The notes under the pieces were generated by a model, which was not told the DNA's origin, ran no database searches, and was given only the letters and a program-made list of their open reading frames with translations. Positions 14,139 to 21,899 of a stretch of 28,817 nucleotides of DNA are shown one piece after another. A program made the translations under genes and the position numbers. Location of the stretch: NCBI GenBank assembly GCA_964196195.1, contig CAXMSE010000044.1:1-28817 (forward strand), read 5' to 3'. This DNA comes from OFTM10 sp964196195 (lineage in GTDB: Bacteria > Actinomycetota > Acidimicrobiia > Acidimicrobiales > Aldehydirespiratoraceae). Numbering within the stretch: position 1 is the stretch's first letter; each line of letters starts with the position of its first letter.

Positions 14139-14519
14139 TTAACCATCGATCAGAGTCTGATACCCGTCTGCGTCGAGCAAGGCATCGATCTCAGTAGGGT
14201 CGGACATCGCGATCGTGCAGATCCATCCGTCGCCGTATGGATCGGTGTTGAGCCTCTCTGGTTGATCGGTGAGTTCGTCATTGACCGCGGTGATCTCCCC
14301 GGAGACGGGAGCGAGCAGATCCGAAACCGACTTGGTGGACTCGACCTCCCCGAAAGAGGAGCCTGATGCGACGGTCAGACCGGTGGCGGGCAGGTCGATG
14401 TAGACCACATCACCGAGCGCATCCTGGGCGTAGTCGGTGATCCCGATCTTGGCCACCTCGCCGTCGATCTGCACCCATTCGTGATCGGTGGAGTAGCGGA
14501 GTCCTTCAGGCACGTTCAT
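14139..14519 (-). CDS. gcvH: Glycine cleavage system H protein
   Basis: GcvH carries the lipoyl arm that shuttles the aminomethyl group between the P, T and L proteins. The 126-aa product starts VPEGLRYSTDHEWV, has GITDYAQDALGDVVYIDLP, and carries the lipoylation site VESTKSVSDL with Lys63. The usual GDGWICTI end is present. The gene is the first of the leftward run gcvH-garA-ftsR-hpt-DUF151, with five bases to garA. The ATG has no Shine-Dalgarno sequence but has TAGGTT 6 bases upstream, so the operon mRNA is probably leaderless. Confidence 0.96.
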   Translation of the reverse strand: MNVPEGLRYSTDHEWVQIDGEVAKIGITDYAQDALGDVVYIDLPATGLTVASGSSFGEVESTKSVSDLLAPVSGEITAVNDELTDQPERLNTDPYGDGWICTIAMSDPTEIDALLDADGYQTLIDG

Positions 14520-14525
14520 TCTGGA

Positions 14526-14531
14526 AACCTA
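14526..14531 (-). promoter_or_regulatory. -10 element of the gcvH operon
   Basis: TAGGTT on the minus strand ends 6 bases before the gcvH ATG, the spacing expected when transcription starts at the start codon itself. Confidence 0.5.
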
Positions 14532-14559
14532 ACCCATCTTTCGGGGCGTAGTGCACTGA

Positions 14560-14574
14560 GGCCTGCTTCAGGCC
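14560..14574 (-). terminator. Hairpin spanning the stop of the nucleotidyltransferase gene
   Basis: GGCCTG (14560-14565) and CAGGCC (14569-14574) form a 6-bp stem with a 3-base loop and include the stop codon at 14568-14570. It could separate the pgsA-like/nucleotidyltransferase transcript from the gcvH operon that follows. No T-run follows. Confidence 0.35.
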
Positions 14575-17057
14575 CGCACGAGTTGTTCGATTCGTCGGAC
14601 GTACTCGTCCGCGAGGTGGCAGGCACGTTCGTCGCTGTCGGCTTCAGCCACCACGCGGGTGACGGGATCCTCCGGATCGGGAAGCACGAGAACCCAGCCA
14701 TCGTCGTAGTGGATACGCACACCATCCACCAGATCCAGGCGCCGATCCTTCGATTGCTCGACCAGAACCCGCATCACCGATCCCTTCCGTTCCCATGGCG
14801 TAACCACCTCGCGGCTCACCATGTGGACAGTCGGAATCGCGTCGATGATGTCCGAAAGAGGCTCGTCGGTTACCGCGAGCATGTCGAGCATGGTGACGAA
14901 GGTGGCGATCGCATCGAAAGCCGGCATGAAGCCGGGAACAACGAAGCGACCTTCGGTGTCGGCCGCGAAACACACGAGGGGATCGGCGGCCCCGGCCATC
15001 ACCGCGGACGCTGAGGTTGCGGTGAGCGTGATCGATCCGTGGCGGGCCTCTACCAGCTCGGCGGCCCTTGCCGTGGCCGAGACCGGGACAGCGACGCGAG
15101 ACCCTTCGAGACTCGGGCCCCGAAGCGCTATCAGGCCCAACAACAGCTGGGAGTCGTCGAGCAGGCGGCCGCGGTCGTCGATGACGCTGAGTTGTTGACC
15201 ACCGGGGCTGAACATCACACCGAACCGCGAACCCGAAGATCTCACGAGACCCGCCACCCTCTCGGCGTGGATCTCACGTTCAAAGGCCGCGGAGCCCGAC
15301 GTCGACGCGTACGGATTGATGGCCAGAACGTCGGCGCCCAACTTGGCCAGCAGGTTGGGCATCATGAACGAGACCGCCCCGAACCCGTAGTCGGCCACCA
15401 CCTTCATGTGAGCGGCCCTGATGGTTGGCAGATCCACCATCGACTCGATGGCGGTGGCGTAGTGCTCCAAGGCCCTGGGCGCGTAATCGATGTCGCCGAT
15501 CTCCGCGGGGATCACACGGCGGTAGTCCTCACGATTGAAGACGCGCTCGATCTTGCGGTGCTCGTTCTCGGACATGTCGGCGCCGTCCGCCCCGATGAAC
15601 TGGATGACCACGATGTTGGGATCTTCCCGATCCACCCTCAAGGTCACGGCGCCGGAAAGGGCCGGACGACGAGTGACGAAGCGGGTCACGGGGATCGGCA
15701 CCACCTCGAGGTCCTGGACCGACACCCCCGACGCGTTGAGGCCGGCGTGAACGGCGCGCTTCAGCATTCGTGCCGACCGTGAGGAGTCACGAGCGGTGAT
15801 GACAGTTGCGCCCTGGGGAAGTGTTGATCCGTAGGCCATCGCCAGGCGGGTGACCAACTCGGGGGTGATGTCGACGTTGGCCAGGCCGGACACGCCGAAC
15901 TTGCCGAAGAAGCTGCGAGCGCCCTTCGACTCCCAGACGATCGACGAATTGATGGCGGCACCGGCTTCGATCGTCTTGAAGGGGTAGATCTTCACGTCGG
16001 CACCAACCGTGGCACCGTCGCCGATGAAGCACTCGTCGCCGATAACAGCGCCTTCCGCCACCGAGACCCCTTTGCGCAGGTCGCAGGCGCGACCAACGAC
16101 CGCACCCCTGATCGACACGCTCTCGCCCAGGTAGGCGTTGTCGGCGATCACCACCCTCTCGAGATCGGCCTCGGCGCGCACCCTCACATTGTCGCCGAGC
16201 ACCGAGTAGGGGCCTATGCGGACTCCTGCCTCGATCCGACAATTGTCGCCGATGACCCCAGGCCCGATCAACTCCGCATCAGGGTGAACGATGACGTTGT
16301 CGCCGATGAAAAGGGCCTCGCTCTGTTCGAATCCGTCGATCCCGACGATCACCCGGCGATCGAGGATGTCGGCATGGGCCCTGACATAGCTCTCGAGGTT
16401 GCCCACGTCTTCCCAATAGCCCTCCCCCACCGCTCCGTAGAGGGGCTTACCTTCGGCTAGCAGTGCGGGGAAAACCTCACTCGAGAAATCGACGGCGCAA
16501 TCGGGGGCGATGTAGTCGAAGATCTCGGGTTCGAGGACGAAGACGCCTGTGTTGATGGTGTCGGAGAACACCTGCCCCCAACCGGGCTTTTCGAGAAAGC
16601 GTTCGATGCTGCCATCGTCGCGGGTGATCACGATCCCGAACTCGAGAGGATTGTCGACCCGGATCAGTCCGATTGTGGCCAGCGCCTTCTTCCGCTCGTG
16701 GAACTCGACGATCTTGGTGAGGTCGAGGTCGGTGAGAACGTCGCCGGAGATCACCAGGAACGGCTCGGTGAGCTCATCCATCGCATTGCGGACCGATCCG
16801 GCAGTACCGAGCGGGGTGTCCTCCGTGGCGTAGACCATCTTTACGCCGTACTCGGAACCGTCGCCGAACCAGTTGCGAATGTGGTTGGCCATGAAAGCGA
16901 CCGTCACCACGATCTCGTCGAAGCCGTGGCGCTTGAGGAGGTCGAGGATGTGCTCCATCATCGGCCGATTCGCCAGAGGCATCATCGGCTTGGGCACATT
17001 GGACGTGAGGGGACGGAGACGGGTTCCCTCACCACCGGCCATGATTACCGCCTTCAC
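14568..17057 (-). CDS. Sugar-1-phosphate nucleotidyltransferase fused to a degenerate phosphomannomutase domain
   Basis: The 829-aa protein starts at GTG 17057 (VKAVIMAGGEGTRLRPLTSNVPKPM). Residues 1-235 are an intact nucleotidyltransferase: GGEGTRLRP, Lys23 in PKPM, the metal-binding Gly-Asp at 105-106, EKP at 156-158 and EDVGNLESY. Residues ~250-375 are left-handed hexapeptide repeats (IGDNVIVHPDAELIGPG and similar). Residues ~383-829 align with phosphomannomutase. However, the phosphoserine loop position (about 472-480) reads LRVDREDP in place of a TASHNP-type motif, the Mg loop position (615-622) reads FSPGGQQL in place of a DGDADR-type motif, and the terminal SGTEP loop reads PDPEDP. The likely role is GDP-mannose or another NDP-sugar synthesis, with the mutase part structural or regulatory. 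It follows the pgsA-like gene by 13 bases. Confidence 0.88.
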   Translation of the reverse strand: MKAVIMAGGEGTRLRPLTSNVPKPMMPLANRPMMEHILDLLKRHGFDEIVVTVAFMANHIRNWFGDGSEYGVKMVYATEDTPLGTAGSVRNAMDELTEPFLVISGDVLTDLDLTKIVEFHERKKALATIGLIRVDNPLEFGIVITRDDGSIERFLEKPGWGQVFSDTINTGVFVLEPEIFDYIAPDCAVDFSSEVFPALLAEGKPLYGAVGEGYWEDVGNLESYVRAHADILDRRVIVGIDGFEQSEALFIGDNVIVHPDAELIGPGVIGDNCRIEAGVRIGPYSVLGDNVRVRAEADLERVVIADNAYLGESVSIRGAVVGRACDLRKGVSVAEGAVIGDECFIGDGATVGADVKIYPFKTIEAGAAINSSIVWESKGARSFFGKFGVSGLANVDITPELVTRLAMAYGSTLPQGATVITARDSSRSARMLKRAVHAGLNASGVSVQDLEVVPIPVTRFVTRRPALSGAVTLRVDREDPNIVVIQFIGADGADMSENEHRKIERVFNREDYRRVIPAEIGDIDYAPRALEHYATAIESMVDLPTIRAAHMKVVADYGFGAVSFMMPNLLAKLGADVLAINPYASTSGSAAFEREIHAERVAGLVRSSGSRFGVMFSPGGQQLSVIDDRGRLLDDSQLLLGLIALRGPSLEGSRVAVPVSATARAAELVEARHGSITLTATSASAVMAGAADPLVCFAADTEGRFVVPGFMPAFDAIATFVTMLDMLAVTDEPLSDIIDAIPTVHMVSREVVTPWERKGSVMRVLVEQSKDRRLDLVDGVRIHYDDGWVLVLPDPEDPVTRVVAEADSDERACHLADEYVRRIEQLVRA

Positions 17058-17070
17058 GAGCCCGAACCTA

Positions 17071-17691
17071 CTACTCCTTGTCGAGTCGGCCTTCGCGGAG
17101 CGCCACCCGAGCCAATGGGATGTATTGCAGCGCCGACAGATAACTGTAGATAAGTGAGGGAACGGCGAGTATCCAGCCGCTCCACCAGAACCAGTCGGCG
17201 GTGCTGTGATCGCTCGCACCCCCGAGCAGGAATGGGAACGCGAAATAGAGCCCGAAGGTGGCGACTTTGCCCCACCAGGTGACGTCGATCCGTCGTGCTC
17301 CCATCGCGCCGAGCACGAGACCGGCAATGGCCACCAAGCCCTCGCGTGCGAGGGTGAGCACCACCAGCCACCAGGGGACCGCTCCGTCGATACCCACCGC
17401 GAAGACACCCACGATCAAGACCGCACGATCGGTCACGGGGTCGATCAGCTTGCCGAGCTCGCTGACTACGTCGAAGCGCCTGGCCCACCAGCCATCGACC
17501 CAGTCGGTGGCCCCCAACGCGCCCCACAGCCAGGCCGCGGCCCACCGATTGTCGTCGGAGAACAGGAGCCAAAGGAACCAGGGGATGCAGGCGAGGCGCG
17601 CCAGCGAGATCACGTTGGGGACGGTGAAGATCCGATCCTCGAAGATGCCCACTTGACGCTGGCGCGGTTCGTTGGAGTCGTCGTCATCCAT
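17071..17691 (-). CDS. CDP-alcohol phosphatidyltransferase (PgsA family)
   Basis: This is an integral membrane enzyme of 206 aa that transfers a phosphatidyl group from CDP-diacylglycerol to an alcohol, releasing CMP. The complete catalytic motif is present: Asp63, then Asp66-Gly-x2-Ala-Arg71-x8-Gly80-x3-Asp84-x3-Asp88. About five or six hydrophobic segments follow a short charged N terminus. The acceptor (glycerol phosphate, inositol phosphate or other) cannot be settled from the motif; the neighbourhood resembles mycobacterial pgsA2. ATG 17691 lies 7 bases after TAGGCT on the minus strand. It is divergent from the HIT gene and heads the transcript with the nucleotidyltransferase fusion. Confidence 0.9.
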   Translation of the reverse strand: MDDDDSNEPRQRQVGIFEDRIFTVPNVISLARLACIPWFLWLLFSDDNRWAAAWLWGALGATDWVDGWWARRFDVVSELGKLIDPVTDRAVLIVGVFAVGIDGAVPWWLVVLTLAREGLVAIAGLVLGAMGARRIDVTWWGKVATFGLYFAFPFLLGGASDHSTADWFWWSGWILAVPSLIYSYLSALQYIPLARVALREGRLDKE

Positions 17692-17698
17692 CGCCCGC

Positions 17699-17708
17699 AG
17701 CCTACGAT
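17699..17708. promoter_or_regulatory. Back-to-back -10 elements for the PgsA-like and HIT genes
   Basis: AGCCTACGAT contains TAGGCT on the minus strand (17704-17699), 7 bases before the PgsA-like ATG, and TACGAT on the plus strand (17703-17708), 6 bases before the HIT GTG. The two hexamers share the central TA. The whole intergenic region is only 23 bases, so there is no room for anything but this shared, leaderless arrangement. Confidence 0.6.
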
Positions 17709-17714
17709 CGAATC

Positions 17715-18113
17715 GTGACTTCGATCTTCACCCGCATCATCGACGGCGAAATCCCAGGCCGGTTCGTCTGGAACGACGACACTTGTGTGGCCTTCATGGA
17801 CGTGCGGCCGCTCGCCCGTGGCCATGTGCTCGTGGTGCCACGGGCCGAGATCGACCAGTGGACTGAACTCCCGGCCGATGCTGTGTCGCACCTCATGAGT
17901 GTTGCGCACACGATCGGCAAGGCCCAGAAGGCCACGTTCTCTCCTGCGAGAGTTGGCCTGATGATCGCGGGTTTCGAGGTTCCCCACGTGCACGTACACG
18001 TCGTGCCGCTCCAGTCGATGGCCAACCTCGATTTCACCCAGGCCGATTCCAATCCCGATCAAGCCGACCTCGATGCTGCCCATGCCGCCCTGCGAGCGGC
18101 GCTCGGCACCTGA
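17715..18113 (+). CDS. HIT-family nucleotide hydrolase/transferase
   Basis: The 132-aa protein has the histidine triad HVHVHVVP with His91, His93 and His95, preceded by FMDVRPLARGHVLVVPR, the usual HINT/FHIT-like substrate-binding strand. Such enzymes hydrolyse nucleoside phosphoramidates or adenylylated intermediates. The GTG start follows TACGAT by 6 bases. In mycobacteria a HIT gene also sits near pgsA genes. The gene ends two bases from the convergent SRAP gene. The exact substrate is unknown. Confidence 0.92.
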   Translation: MTSIFTRIIDGEIPGRFVWNDDTCVAFMDVRPLARGHVLVVPRAEIDQWTELPADAVSHLMSVAHTIGKAQKATFSPARVGLMIAGFEVPHVHVHVVPLQSMANLDFTQADSNPDQADLDAAHAALRAALGT

Positions 18114-18115
18114 CG

Positions 18116-18832
18116 TCAGTCGTCGCTCACCACGGGTGCTTCCTCGGTCAACTCCGGGCCGTTGTTGCGAACATTGTTGACGTCGGTCGACACCGGGTGA
18201 AGCGTGATCAGCTGGGAAGGGGCCGGCACCAGTAGCTGCCCGAGCGATTCTGTGTCGTGGTTGTCTCGGTCGAGCCAGGTGTCCCAGACATCGGGGGGAA
18301 GCATCACCGGCATGCGGTCGTGGACTTCGGCGACCTTGTCGTTGGGTTCACCGGTGATGATCGTGCACGAGAAGAGCTCCATCGGGTCGCCTTCGTCGTC
18401 GACATGATTGGGGTCCTTCCACACTTCCCACAGGCCGGCAAAGGCCAGCGGTTCACCGTCGACCCGACTCAGGTAGATGGGCTGTTTCTTCTTCTGCCCC
18501 TCCACCTTCTTCCACTCATAGAAGCCGTCGGCGGGAATGATGCAGCGCCGCTTCGCGAACGGCCGCTTGTAGGAGTTCTTCTCCGCCAGGGTCTCTCCCC
18601 TGGCGTTGATCATGCGGCTACCTATCTTCGGGTCCTTGGCCCAGAAAGGCACGAGGCCCCAATGGAACGAGTCGAGCCGACGCACACCGCCGTGTTCATA
18701 CACCGTGTAGACCGCCTGGGTGGGCGCCACGTTGTGGTTCTCGGCGAGCAGACGCTCCTCGGCAGGGACCTCGGCTCCGAAGTACTTCGCGAGCTGATCG
18801 GGAGGAGTCGCCGAAACGAAGCGTCCGCACAT
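18116..18832 (-). CDS. SRAP-domain protein (YedK/HMCES), abasic-site DNA crosslinking
   Basis: SRAP proteins form a covalent thiazolidine link through Cys2 with abasic sites in single-stranded DNA, shielding them from error-prone repair. The 238-aa product starts MCGRF, exposing Cys2 after Met removal. It also carries the other conserved catalytic residues: Asn76 in MINARGET, Glu106 in DGFYEW and His171 in VHDRMPVML. SFHWGLVPFWAKD is also typical. Its ATG shares one base with the stop of the upstream membrane-protein gene (TGATG), so the two are translationally coupled, which is an odd pairing for a DNA-repair factor. Confidence 0.94.
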   Translation of the reverse strand: MCGRFVSATPPDQLAKYFGAEVPAEERLLAENHNVAPTQAVYTVYEHGGVRRLDSFHWGLVPFWAKDPKIGSRMINARGETLAEKNSYKRPFAKRRCIIPADGFYEWKKVEGQKKKQPIYLSRVDGEPLAFAGLWEVWKDPNHVDDEGDPMELFSCTIITGEPNDKVAEVHDRMPVMLPPDVWDTWLDRDNHDTESLGQLLVPAPSQLITLHPVSTDVNNVRNNGPELTEEAPVVSDD

Positions 18833-20046
18833 CAGGCGCGGTCGGGGAACTCGCCAGTGAGGGTGCAGGTGCCGACTCGGTCGGCGCCGAGGTCGAAGGT
18901 GATCTCCTCACCGATCTGACCACCGAATCGGGGAATGACGACGTCGGAATCAACATCGACCTCGATGGTGGCCCGGATCGTGAGCAGTTCGTACTGTTCG
19001 CCACCGTCGGCGACGAGTTGGAGCCGGACAGCATCAGCGAATCCCGTGCCTCCCTCGGGAAGGTTGACAGCCCCGTCGGGAAACAAGAGATCGAGGAGCA
19101 CAGCGTCGGTGCCCAGACAACCGACAGCGGGTGTGCGTCCGACCGGATCGGTGCACGGGCCGTGGGTGACGGTGTCGAGTGGCCTCAGGTCGGAGGTGAC
19201 GACACTTACGCGAAGGCATGCGGTGTCGACGAATCCCGCTGGCCCAACCACCATGATGTGCCCCGAACCGGCGTACTGGAACAAGGACGCGCGGAGGGCT
19301 CCAGGCGGGAAGGGAAAGCTGGCGAACGGGGCAACGGTGATCCGGTCCTCGGGTGGTGCGTCGCCGGTGAGCAGGGCGACAGTTTCGGTGAGAGCAACGG
19401 TGACCGCTGGTTCGGCGCTGGGAAGCCCACCGGTGACGGCGGCGACCCCGGGCGGCTCGTCGGTGTCGGCGAACTGGAGCGCTCCCGTGCTGCGAGTCTC
19501 ATCGTCGGCGAGAACCTTCCAGCCCACCCCGAGGCCACCCGCCACCACGGCCAGTACGACCGCAGCCAGCGCGAGGTTGATGATGCGCTGCTTGCGGCCC
19601 TCGACCATCGCTTCCTCGACCTGGCGCTCGTCGAGTCGTTCGGCGAGCGTGAGAGGACCAAATGCCTCCGAGCTTGCACCGCCCGCGATCAGATCGCGCC
19701 ACACCTCGACCCGAGGCTGGGGCATGCGAGCGAGGAAGGTCTCGAAGGCATCGGCCGCCTCTGCGGAGTAGAGGATCATCAAGCCATTGGTGCGCACGAA
19801 CTCGATGGGATCGTCGTGATGGGTGACTTGACGGCCCCCCTTGAGCACCGCGAAGAAGCGGTGGGCCTCGGCGTCGGCCTCCTCGTAGGAGTATTCGGGC
19901 CCGGGCTCGGCCCGGGGAATGTCGAGTGCTCCTTCTCCGGCGCGTAGGAATCCCGAGGTGACGATGAAGCTGTCGGGGCGAATATCGTCGCCGGTCGGAG
20001 GAGGCAGCTCGTCGGGAAGTTCGGGGGTTTCAGAGCTTTCGTCGAT
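18832..20046 (-). CDS. Single-pass membrane protein of unknown function; start codon non-canonical
   Basis: The family is unknown. The open frame continues well upstream of the GTG at 19848 with coding-like, G+C-rich third positions (for example DDIRPDSFIVTSGFLRAGEG and EYSYEEADAEAHRFF), back to a stop at 20091, yet contains no further ATG, GTG or TTG. A -10 hexamer TACCCT (20058-20053) sits exactly 6 bases before an ATC at 20046, the spacing of leaderless genes here, so ATC is proposed as the start (404 aa). The layout is an acidic, Pro-rich N terminus, a soluble domain, one membrane helix (about residues 154-178, LALAAVVLAVVAGGLGVGW), and an extracellular domain of ~225 residues with several cysteines. 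The start is uncertain; the gene itself is secure. Confidence 0.65.
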   Translation of the reverse strand: MDESSETPELPDELPPPTGDDIRPDSFIVTSGFLRAGEGALDIPRAEPGPEYSYEEADAEAHRFFAVLKGGRQVTHHDDPIEFVRTNGLMILYSAEAADAFETFLARMPQPRVEVWRDLIAGGASSEAFGPLTLAERLDERQVEEAMVEGRKQRIINLALAAVVLAVVAGGLGVGWKVLADDETRSTGALQFADTDEPPGVAAVTGGLPSAEPAVTVALTETVALLTGDAPPEDRITVAPFASFPFPPGALRASLFQYAGSGHIMVVGPAGFVDTACLRVSVVTSDLRPLDTVTHGPCTDPVGRTPAVGCLGTDAVLLDLLFPDGAVNLPEGGTGFADAVRLQLVADGGEQYELLTIRATIEVDVDSDVVIPRFGGQIGEEITFDLGADRVGTCTLTGEFPDRA

Positions 20047-20052
20047 TACGAG

Positions 20053-20058
20053 AGGGTA
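20053..20058 (-). promoter_or_regulatory. -10 element for the membrane-protein gene
   Basis: TACCCT on the minus strand is followed by 6 bases and then ATC at 20046-20044. It is used here to propose the start of that gene. Confidence 0.4.
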
Positions 20059-20114
20059 CGCCGCATCCGGCCCGGGTGGGTGGCGCGCTTACCCTCCGAT
20101 GGCAGACTCCGGGC

Positions 20115-20699
20115 GTGTCCTCCCTCCGCCTCGTTCTCGCTTCGGGCTCCCCTCGCCGCGAGGAGATACTGGCCCGCCTCGCCATCCATCCCCTGATCGA
20201 ACCAGCCGACATCGACGAGACCCCCCGTCCCGACGAGGCGGCTCCGGTGTATGTCGAGCGTCTCGCGGTGGAGAAGGCCTCCACTGCCGTGCGAGCCGGG
20301 GTGGTCGTGTTGGCCGCCGACACCGCAGTGGTACTCGACGGCGCCATATTGGGAAAGCCCGACGATCCCGCCCACGCGGCGGAAATGCTGCGGTCGCTCT
20401 CGGGCCGGAAGCACGACGTTGTATCCGGGGTGGCAGTCGCCGTCGGTGAAGGTCGGCTTGCATCTGCTGTGGAGTGGACCGAGGTCTCGGTCGGTTCGAT
20501 CAGCGAGGCACGGGTCGGCTGGTATGCCAACAGCGGCGAACCCGACGACAAGGCCGGCGCCTATGCCATTCAGGGAGCGGCGGGTATCTTCGCCGACCGG
20601 ATCAAGGGCAGCGCGTCGAACGTCACCGGCCTCCCGCTGCCACTCGTCGACCGACTCTTCACCGAGGTCGGGTTGGACCTTCTCGACTTTCGCTCGTAG
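20115..20699 (+). CDS. maf: Maf-family nucleotide pyrophosphatase
   Basis: Maf proteins hydrolyse non-canonical nucleoside triphosphates (for example dTTP/UTP or modified forms) to monophosphates and can arrest septation when overproduced. The 194-aa product has the signature LASGSPRREEIL at residues 8-19, Asp69 in LAADTAVVLDG as general base, and the KPDDPAHAAEMLRSLSGRKHDVVSGVAV block. GAYAIQGAAGIFADRIKGSASNVTGLPL follows. GTG 20115 fits the family N terminus and has CAGACT 6 bases upstream. It is divergent from the membrane-protein gene and precedes dusB by 15 bases. Confidence 0.94.
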   Translation: MSSLRLVLASGSPRREEILARLAIHPLIEPADIDETPRPDEAAPVYVERLAVEKASTAVRAGVVVLAADTAVVLDGAILGKPDDPAHAAEMLRSLSGRKHDVVSGVAVAVGEGRLASAVEWTEVSVGSISEARVGWYANSGEPDDKAGAYAIQGAAGIFADRIKGSASNVTGLPLPLVDRLFTEVGLDLLDFRS

Positions 20700-20714
20700 C
20701 CCTAGCCTTGTGGT

Positions 20715-21899
20715 GTGACCACCACCAGTCGGGCCGACCCAACTAGCTCTCCCGAACCGCCGGCCCGCCCCGGTGAGTTCGCGGCCGTTGCGATCGGCGA
20801 TCTCGAAGTGTGGCCCCCGGTGGTTCTCGCTCCGATGGCCGGCGTGACCAACGCTCCGTTCCGCACCCTTTGCCGGCGCTTCGGAGCGGGGCTCTACGTC
20901 AACCAGATGATTACCGCCAGGGCCCTGGTGGAGGGCCACCGAAAGAGTCTGGAATTGGCGGCATTCGCACCCGACGAAACACCGCGCAGCATCCAGCTCT
21001 ACGGCACCGACCCCTACTCCATAGGGGAGGCCACCCGCCTGCTCGTGGCGGAGCAGGCCGTCGACCACATCGACATGAATTTCGGGTGTCCGATGAAGAA
21101 GGTCACCCGCCACGGCGGTGGCGCGGCCCTGCCGTGGAAACGCGAGCATTACCGCTCCATCGTTCGTGCCGCGGTGCACGCGGCCGGCAAAGTGCCGGTC
21201 ACGGTGAAGTTTCGAGTCGGCATCAGCGACGACGCCATCACCTTCCTCGATGCAGGGCGTATCGCGGAGGACGAAGGATGTCGGGCGGTGGCTCTCCACG
21301 CCCGCACGGCCAAACAGCTCTACAGCGGTGCCGCCGACTGGCACCGAATCACCGAGCTCAAGCAGGCGGTCACCTCAATCCCGGTACTGGGCAACGGCGA
21401 CATCTGGGAGGCCGGCGACGCACTTCGGATGATGCGCTCCACAGGCGCCGACGGGGTTGTCGTCGGTCGAGGTTGTCTCGGTCGGCCCTGGATCTTTCGC
21501 GATCTCGCCGCCGCGTTCGAGGGCAGACCAGTCCCGACGCCACCCGATCTCGGTGAGGTGCTCGACGGGATGATCGAGCACGCTGAGATGTTGTGCGACT
21601 GGATGGGCGAGCAGCGCGGCGTCCGCGACTTCCGCAAGCACACCGGCTGGTATCTGAAGGGCTTTCCCGCCGGCGGCGAGACCCGACGCCACCTGAATCG
21701 TGTCGGCTCACTCGAGGAGATGCGCGAGCTGGTCGCGGGACTCGACCGGCACACACCGTTCCCTGAAGGAGGTATGCGGATGGTGCGCGGTCATCACGGG
21801 TCAGCGAAGCAGGTTCAGCTTCCCGAGGGTTGGCTCGACGCACGTGACGACGCCGTGGAACTGCCCCGGGGCGCTGAAGACTTGGTGTCGGGCGGCTGA
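20715..21899 (+). CDS. dusB: tRNA-dihydrouridine synthase, DusB type
   Basis: Dus enzymes use FMN and NADPH to reduce specific uridines in tRNA. The 394-aa protein has a short Pro-rich N-terminal extension, then VVLAPMAGVTNAPFR (residues 37-50), HIDMNFGCPMKKVTRHGGGAAL with catalytic Cys125, and VTVKFRVGI. ALHARTAKQLYSGAADW, PVLGNGDIW and GVVVGRGCLGRPWIF of the TIM barrel follow, then a C-terminal helical tRNA-binding region. GTG 20715 is preceded by TAGCCT 6 bases away, so it may be transcribed independently of maf. Its last 85 bases overlap the convergent ABC-ATPase gene. Confidence 0.93.
   Translation: MTTTSRADPTSSPEPPARPGEFAAVAIGDLEVWPPVVLAPMAGVTNAPFRTLCRRFGAGLYVNQMITARALVEGHRKSLELAAFAPDETPRSIQLYGTDPYSIGEATRLLVAEQAVDHIDMNFGCPMKKVTRHGGGAALPWKREHYRSIVRAAVHAAGKVPVTVKFRVGISDDAITFLDAGRIAEDEGCRAVALHARTAKQLYSGAADWHRITELKQAVTSIPVLGNGDIWEAGDALRMMRSTGADGVVVGRGCLGRPWIFRDLAAAFEGRPVPTPPDLGEVLDGMIEHAEMLCDWMGEQRGVRDFRKHTGWYLKGFPAGGETRRHLNRVGSLEEMRELVAGLDRHTPFPEGGMRMVRGHHGSAKQVQLPEGWLDARDDAVELPRGAEDLVSGG

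Noticed and set aside
17058..17408. A longer N terminus (117 residues) for the nucleotidyltransferase fusion
   Set aside because: It lies opposite no gap but over the PgsA-like gene in another frame, is Trp/Ser/Arg-rich nonsense, and the family starts exactly at the GTG at 17057.
20046..21344. A 432-residue minus-strand frame opposite maf and dusB
   Set aside because: Both plus-strand genes are secure by motif; the antisense frame has no recognisable domain.
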